Assembly (NCBI GenBank): GCA_959347315.1
Contig: OY365806.1
Coordinates: 58,410,482-58,474,481, forward strand
Source of the DNA: Bimastos eiseni
Lineage: Eukaryota > Annelida > Clitellata > Crassiclitellata > Lumbricidae
Length of the DNA: 64,000 nucleotides
Direction: 5' to 3'
A model generated the notes under the pieces. It was not told the origin of the DNA and did not search any database. It saw only the letters and a list, made by a program, of their open reading frames with translations. This document shows positions 58,646-64,000 of this stretch, in pieces (position 1 is the first letter of the stretch; each line of letters starts with the position of its first letter). The translations under genes were made by a program, and so were the position numbers.

Positions 58646-59881
58646 TCACGATGGCTAATACTTCCAACTTATGTTATTTTTTAAATGAGGTCAATAAACT
58701 TTCCTAATACTTCTAGATTCTTTAATGACTAATAGTCAATTACGATGTAATGACAAAAAATATTAAAAAGCATTAAGAAGAGTTTTAAGTCTCCGTTAAT
58801 TGCGGCAGTTATAATAGAGACAAGGATATGGAAGGAACTGTACATAACATAACAAGCGTCGCTTGCATGTCTGTTGTTCAGAAGTTCGGAAGTCCCAATG
58901 CTCGATTTTTTCCGACATTATTTGCCCGTTTTGGCATCATAGTTTGAGCATCAATCAAACTTCGATTTACACTATGAAATAAATTTTCTTGAATCAAACA
59001 GTTACTTAAGCTATTAAAGCTTTTCCAGAATTCCAACATCCATTTAAGCGATGATTATTTTCATCAATTCAAGTACTCCGACTATGAACACTTCGGACTA
59101 TCAGCCCTTCGGAGTAACGAGTCAAGAACTGTCCCTGGAAATACTATAGCAAGTCTGCGATTGCCGATCAAGTGCATGCACACCTCACCAGGTACTGACA
59201 AACTGTGCACTCTTATACTCGCCTTGCCTGACAAGTTGACTATTTGAGGCAAAATGGTGCCTAGTTTTCATCCAGGACAAAACGTATTTTTTGGCATTTT
59301 AATGCTCTAGCGATGGCTCGACTGCACATCTTTTAACATGTGGCTGAACACGTGATGATCAAAACAATGTTAACTTAGCATGCCAAAAAAATTCATATGT
59401 TCACATTTTTCAATAATTGGCGACATATCGCGTCCATAATATTATTCAACTGCAAACAATGTCAGATTTAAAATTTAGTCGGTAAACTTTAATGCAGTGC
59501 TATTAGGTGGTGTAGTTAAATTCACATAAAGCTTCAAGCTGTTTTTACATCTAGATTATGCTACAGCCTATATATGTAGGCTTACAATTATCTGGTAGTG
59601 TTAGGATTTTCGCAGGAACCTTAACCCGTATGTTGACTGTTAACTTACTTCCTTTACCATAGAAGGCAATGCTGTGGTAAGACTTGCAAAGGACCCTGGT
59701 AAGAGCGTTGGCTGCGTGTCATGCCCCTTTGCGAAAAAGGCAAGCGGACCGCGGTTTGCATTCCGATGCTGGTTTATACCTACTTAAAATAGCTAATCTC
59801 GGGCTAGTACGGTCATCGCACGGGGACACTACATAGCGTGGCGTCCATTCAGAGAGTGAGCGATGATGATGGATCTCACAT

Positions 59882-59915
59882 CATCAAACACTCAATGCAA
59901 AATGAGTGTTTGATG
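59882..59915. repeat. perfect 13-bp stem hairpin
   Basis: CATCAAACACTCA and TGAGTGTTTGATG are exact inverses around an eight-base loop. Confidence 0.85.
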
Positions 59916-61183
59916 CATATGACCGCTATGGAAAACGCGAGACATTAAACCAACACAAATGACCAGAACGCATCTGTCGCTCTCTGTTTTTGTGTTTATA
60001 TCTCTGATCCACTCTCTCTTTCCATCTCATTATATATATATAATATACATATATTAATTATATATGTATATCGCGACTCTTTTCTATGATTGTATAGCTC
60101 TTTCATAGTCTCCTGGTTTACTGTTACACACTAATGCTACTAGGTCGTTAGCCTCTGAGTTCCCGATTATTTGTCTCAGAACCCAAAGGCGCATATCATC
60201 TCTGGGTTTGCTGTTAAATCAGGTTTGCTTTGTGTGATGTACCCTCTTGCGATAAACTTGAGGCTTTTTGGTCTTTCTCTGCTCAATTAGGTGTGCTGAG
60301 GATCTCTTGTGCGGCCGTATGTGACATGTGAAGACAGAACCGTGACATGCCTCTTATGACTAGTAATTGTCACACCAAACCGAGTCACCGAGTCAAAGTC
60401 TCCTACTCTACTTCAAATGTTTCGAGTACAAGTCCGTAAAAGTTGGTCTCGAGACTTGAGTCCCAGCAGTTTTACATGCCTTCTTGCTGCTAATCTCACT
60501 CTTAATTTCTGGATGGTTAGTTTCACTGGTTGATTTTTCGTCAGAGTCGGATTGCACTTATCCCCAGTGTTCAAAATCTTGGTCCAAAATAACAATTTTT
60601 TAAACTTTTCAACCGCCTCGGCCCTCGGTTCAGGTTCAGCGTACTCTGCATCGAAGTAAACAAGGTCTCTGTTCAATGACTCGTAACGCACTTGAAACAG
60701 CGCTCTAGCCCGAATAGAAAGGAAATCCCCACATCCGTGCAACGGAGTCAGGATGTTAAAAAAACGTTTCTGTCTCGCTCACACACACCGCCAATAACAA
60801 CTGGTTCATGCAATGTAGACTATACCCAAATAGAGTCTTCTCCGAAAGAGGGAACATGGGCTAATAGCCCAAACGCATGACCATTCAACTGATCACGACT
60901 CCTGGAATGCGCGTAAACATTACCATACAATCGAAGGGGGCCACAAGTCGACCTCCTTAGTCTGTCTAGTGACGCTCGTACCTCGTAGCGACAACAAAAC
61001 AATTACGTATAAACAGACCGCAGTTAATTTATTATCAGTAATCGTAATCGTAATCTCAGCATTTCTACAGCGCCCACAAAAGCGAAGTCGCGGGAACCAG
61101 CTTATTCATAGGCGCTTAATCAAAACATAATCGATAGGCAGGGGGTCAAATCCAGAGAGTCAGGCAGGCAGACAGGTAGACGG

Positions 61184-61690
61184 CTAAGGTGGATGGTGTT
61201 TGGAGTTGAAACGGCGAGGGAGATAGGAGGAAGAGGAGGAATCAGGATAGGGTTTGCGAAAGATCAGTGCTTTGAGTTGTGAGTGAAACATCTGTGGGGA
61301 GATAGCAAGAGGTGAGGTGTTTGCGAATTCGTAGGACGGATCGGATATCTGTCTTAAGGGAGTTTGTTCCAAAGAGGCGAGACAGCAATGGCTATGGAGC
61401 GATTTGCAAATTTGAGTGATGATGTGACGGGAGGGCGAAGTAGTGTGAGGGTGGAAGATGAACGGGTTGAACGATGTGGCTGAATCGTGAACAACTGACG
61501 AAAATATGTGGGCTGTGAGGATTGCAGTGTGTTGTAGGTGAGTGAAATGACCTTATATTCGATCCGTTCAGGTATTTTGAGCCAGTGGAGTGATTTGAGG
61601 ACAGAAGTGATATTGTGATGCTTTGGGGTCTTGGTGACAGCACGGGCGAGAGCATTCTGAATGGCTTGGCGGCGATTTAATGTTGTAATA
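61184..61690 (-). mobile_element. CR1/L2-like LINE 3' fragment, well preserved
   Basis: Minus-strand frame: LNRRQAIQNALARAVTKTPK, HHNITSVLKSLHWLKIPERI, SLTYNTLQSSQPTYFRQLF, then WNKLP. This is the standard C-terminal domain after the reverse transcriptase, open for about 95 codons. Confidence 0.85.
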
Positions 61691-62209
61691 TAGGGCTCAT
61701 CTATATAGGCTTATTATGCGCGAAAAAATTAAATTTTCATACCATCCCCTGTTGCAAATTGTACATTTTATGAATCCTTTCCCAATGCGCACGTTTAACT
61801 AAGTTTCCATATTGCATAAGTTAATTAACTTAAGTCATTTATAAGACATTTATTTCACTGCAGGCAATTATTTGTTTTTATAACACATCATATTTGGCAG
61901 CAACTTGTTAACTGTTATGAAGAAATATAATATTAAATGTACCAACACTTTCAGTTCAATAAGCTATGATACTAAAGAAATTGATAAAGCAGGAATACTA
62001 TAGTCAGCGATTTATTTGGCTTTAGTTCTGAAATTAATATTCCATTATCTTAAGACTGAACAATCTTAACAGACTTTAATTATAGAACAAATATTAAATA
62101 AATATTGTAATTACGATGTCGAAATTATCCTATTTTATAATATAAACATGCTCATGTTGACGTCATAATTAGACATTTGGCATGCGTACGTAGGCCTACA
62201 CACTCTGTC

Positions 62210-62345
62210 GAGGCTTCGTCTCCTACCTCAGAACCCATCTTCATTTTACGCCTTTCTTAAAACTGTCGTTTTCAGCCGAGAGTTAGGCCGGGAGCGCCTC
62301 TGAGTAGATATCTTGAAGGGGCGCTATATCAAGTATTTTTGATTG
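62210..62345 (+). mobile_element. LINE 3' tail
   Basis: Short coding scrap, then GGGAGCGCCTCTGAGTAGAT and CTTGAAGGGGCGCTATATCA, then a (GATT)n end. Confidence 0.65.
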
Positions 62346-62346
62346 A

Positions 62347-62895
62347 TTGATTGTTTTATATTCTATTCTATTTACGGATTTATAAAGCGCCTCTCACAGT
62401 ACAACCTAATCAGAGGCGCTCACAGTGCGAAAAACCCCTAGAGAAAAGAAAAGTCTTAAGAGAACGAGCAGAAACAGTTGTGCTACTAGATAAGATGGCA
62501 GCATGAGTCACAGCAGGAAGGCTGTTCCATAGCGAAGGGCTAACAGAGGCATAGGCACGATGCCAAGCTGTGGCAGTTCTAGACCAAGGTACTAGAAGTT
62601 CCTGACGGTCTAAAGAGCGGAGAGGACGTCCAGAGGTAGCCGAGATAGGTTGCCTGATAAGATCACAAGAATATAGCGTGGAGCCTGACCCAGAAACGCT
62701 TTGCATGTAAGAAAGAGGATGTTGAACTGAATCCTATCAGTTAGGAGAAGCCAATGAAGATGTTGAGTCATGAAAGTAGAGATATGTGAGAAACGTGGAA
62801 GACGGGCAATCAAACGAGCAGATGCGTTGAGTACAGACTGGAGCATGAAAGTGACAGCAAATTGGTTTACAAGAGATTTAGCAGTTTGCATTAAC
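62347..62895 (-). mobile_element. CR1/L2-like LINE 3' end, well preserved
   Basis: Minus-strand frames: FMLQSVLNASARLIARLPRF, HLHWLLLTDRIQFNILFLTC, FLGQAPRYI, then RPLRSLDRQELLVPWSRT, PSLWNSLPAVTHAA and SLKTFLFSRGF. It ends in the tail GTGAGCGCCTCTGATTAGGT, with GAGAGGCGCTTTATAAAT. It lies tail-to-tail with the plus-strand tail at 62210-62345. Confidence 0.85.
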
Positions 62896-64000
62896 GTGCT
62901 CTAGCCTACTTGTTAAGTTTATGGGTCATATTCGAGATAAGTATTCACTCGGGCGTTATTTTCTTCGGGGCGCGTAGCCGTTAAGGCTATTGACAGAGGA
63001 TAGCCTAATTGTTGTATGGCCTACCCAAAAACTAACAAAATATTTGTGTGCGTATCTCCAACAGAAAAAAACATGTCAGAAACGCTCTTTGATAATTTAT
63101 TAATTAGAATAGATTATTAGAATTAGAATATCTAACAATATTTAGTATGCTACACTGTTCTATTATTATCATAATATGGGACTAAAGTAAGTATGGCATT
63201 TCAAAACCTGTGATTATTATCTGTTTTTGCACGAACAATTTATTTTAAATTTTACAATTTTTTGTGTAGTCCTACCTCTTGGAAATAGCTGGCGTGCCCC
63301 TAGGGGTACGCGTACCACAGGCTGAACATCGCTGGGCTATGCACTATTATATCTAGCTGGATTTCTTTGACGTGTTTTGTACGTCCGTTTACAAGATCAT
63401 TCTGCTTGACATAGGCTACGCATCCTCTGCTGTCATTTGGACGCGCGACAGACCACATACATCTATGCAAATATTTATTTCTATATGTGGTATTATGCAG
63501 GCCTACATATGCGCAGTGCTCGACGTGGAAAATTTCACTAAACGGAACGGAACACTAGTTAATTTCTTGGACCATTCACTAGACAATAATAAGGTTAAAT
63601 GAAAAACATGAATTAGTCACTATCAGATGTGTAACAAGGTTTCGGAAAATGGGGAGGGCATAATTTGCAAAATATTGCGCAAAGCGCAAAAAAAATTTTT
63701 TGTCCCCTACTTTTTGAATTTTGCCTCTCAGAAATGTGAAAAATGGGGGCACGAATAATTTTAGCAATAGTTATCTTAAAGTGCCATTGGAGAAACATGA
63801 AAGAACCGATTTGGGGGCACATGGCGGGTACTGAGCACTAAAAATGGAGGGGCCTTGCCCCCCCCCCCGTTTTGAAACTTGGGCACCGGTGCCCCCCTGC
63901 CCCCGCTTGTTACACTCCGGTCACTATTAAAAAATTATATAATTACGGCATTCGTTATTTGCCTTTGTCAATGTTGTAGGCCTATAGGCTTGGCATACTG
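62896..64000. other. intergenic, DNA-element ends only
   Basis: GTACGCGTACCACAGGCTGA at about 63305 looks like a decayed transposon end. At 63629 GTGTAACAAG and, inverted, at about 63910 (CTTGTTACAC) could be termini of a small element with a C-rich end. No gene seen. Confidence 0.35.

Larger units (their letters stand above)
57593..61183. other. intergenic, no gene recognised
   Basis: Contains a GA/GACA microsatellite at 58592-58645, a hairpin at 59882-59915, a tRNA-like stretch near 59700-59780 that is too weak to call, and a 109-codon minus frame (60413-60742) that I do not recognise. Confidence 0.4.

Noticed and set aside
60413..60742. 109-codon minus frame
   Set aside because: No recognisable family and no splice context; not enough to call a gene.

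Overview
The window is eukaryotic nuclear DNA from an invertebrate animal, probably marine. It is AT-rich and its genes are split by GT-AG introns. Its repeats are the usual invertebrate mix: CR1/L2-like LINE fragments, tRNA-derived SINEs, hAT, piggyBac, Tc1/mariner and pogo-like remnants, MITEs and minisatellites. There are no operons, ribosome-binding sites or CRISPR arrays. The phylum cannot be fixed from four genes. The paired secreted tyrosinases fit a lophotrochozoan, hemichordate or similar animal, but this is inference.

Four protein-coding genes are supported. (1) 5658-7259 (+) is a single-exon type II membrane protein with a polypeptide GalNAc-transferase fold and a C-terminal ricin-type lectin domain. 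Its Mn-binding DxH motif and other metal-site residues are replaced. (2) 31599-7829 (-) is EFTUD2 (Snu114, the U5 snRNP 116 kDa GTPase). I reconstructed it as 26 coding exons that join in frame to 975 codons plus stop. (3) 41953-44003 (+) and (4) 50522-54875 (+) are two tandem secreted tyrosinases. Each has two coding exons, with the single intron at the same place and phase just after the third CuA histidine. Both end in a similar cysteine-rich tail.

Layout: 1-5.6 kb is repeat-rich flank. At 5.6-7.5 kb the transferase-like gene runs tail-to-tail into EFTUD2. EFTUD2 and its introns fill 7.8-31.6 kb; the introns hold LINE and SINE pieces and several DNA elements, two of them right beside splice sites. 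From 31.6 to 33.7 kb lies the probable EFTUD2 5' UTR and promoter. From 33.7 to 38 kb is a cluster of decayed DNA transposons (pogo-like, mariner, piggyBac). From 42 to 55 kb are the two tyrosinases, separated by hAT-type MITEs, a (TA)n tract carrying a captured 63-bp duplicate, and an 0.8-kb 12-bp minisatellite. From 55 to 64 kb are fragments of LINE reverse transcriptases on both strands.

The genes do not form one pathway. EFTUD2 is housekeeping splicing machinery. The tyrosinases probably act in phenol or DOPA oxidation (melanin, cuticle, tube, shell or adhesive hardening, or immunity). The transferase-like protein probably sits in the Golgi. The most notable signals are the degenerate metal site, the shared tyrosinase tail, the transposons abutting EFTUD2 splice sites, a 3' hairpin shared by LINE and SINE tails, and strong enrichment of the palindrome TAGGCCTA.
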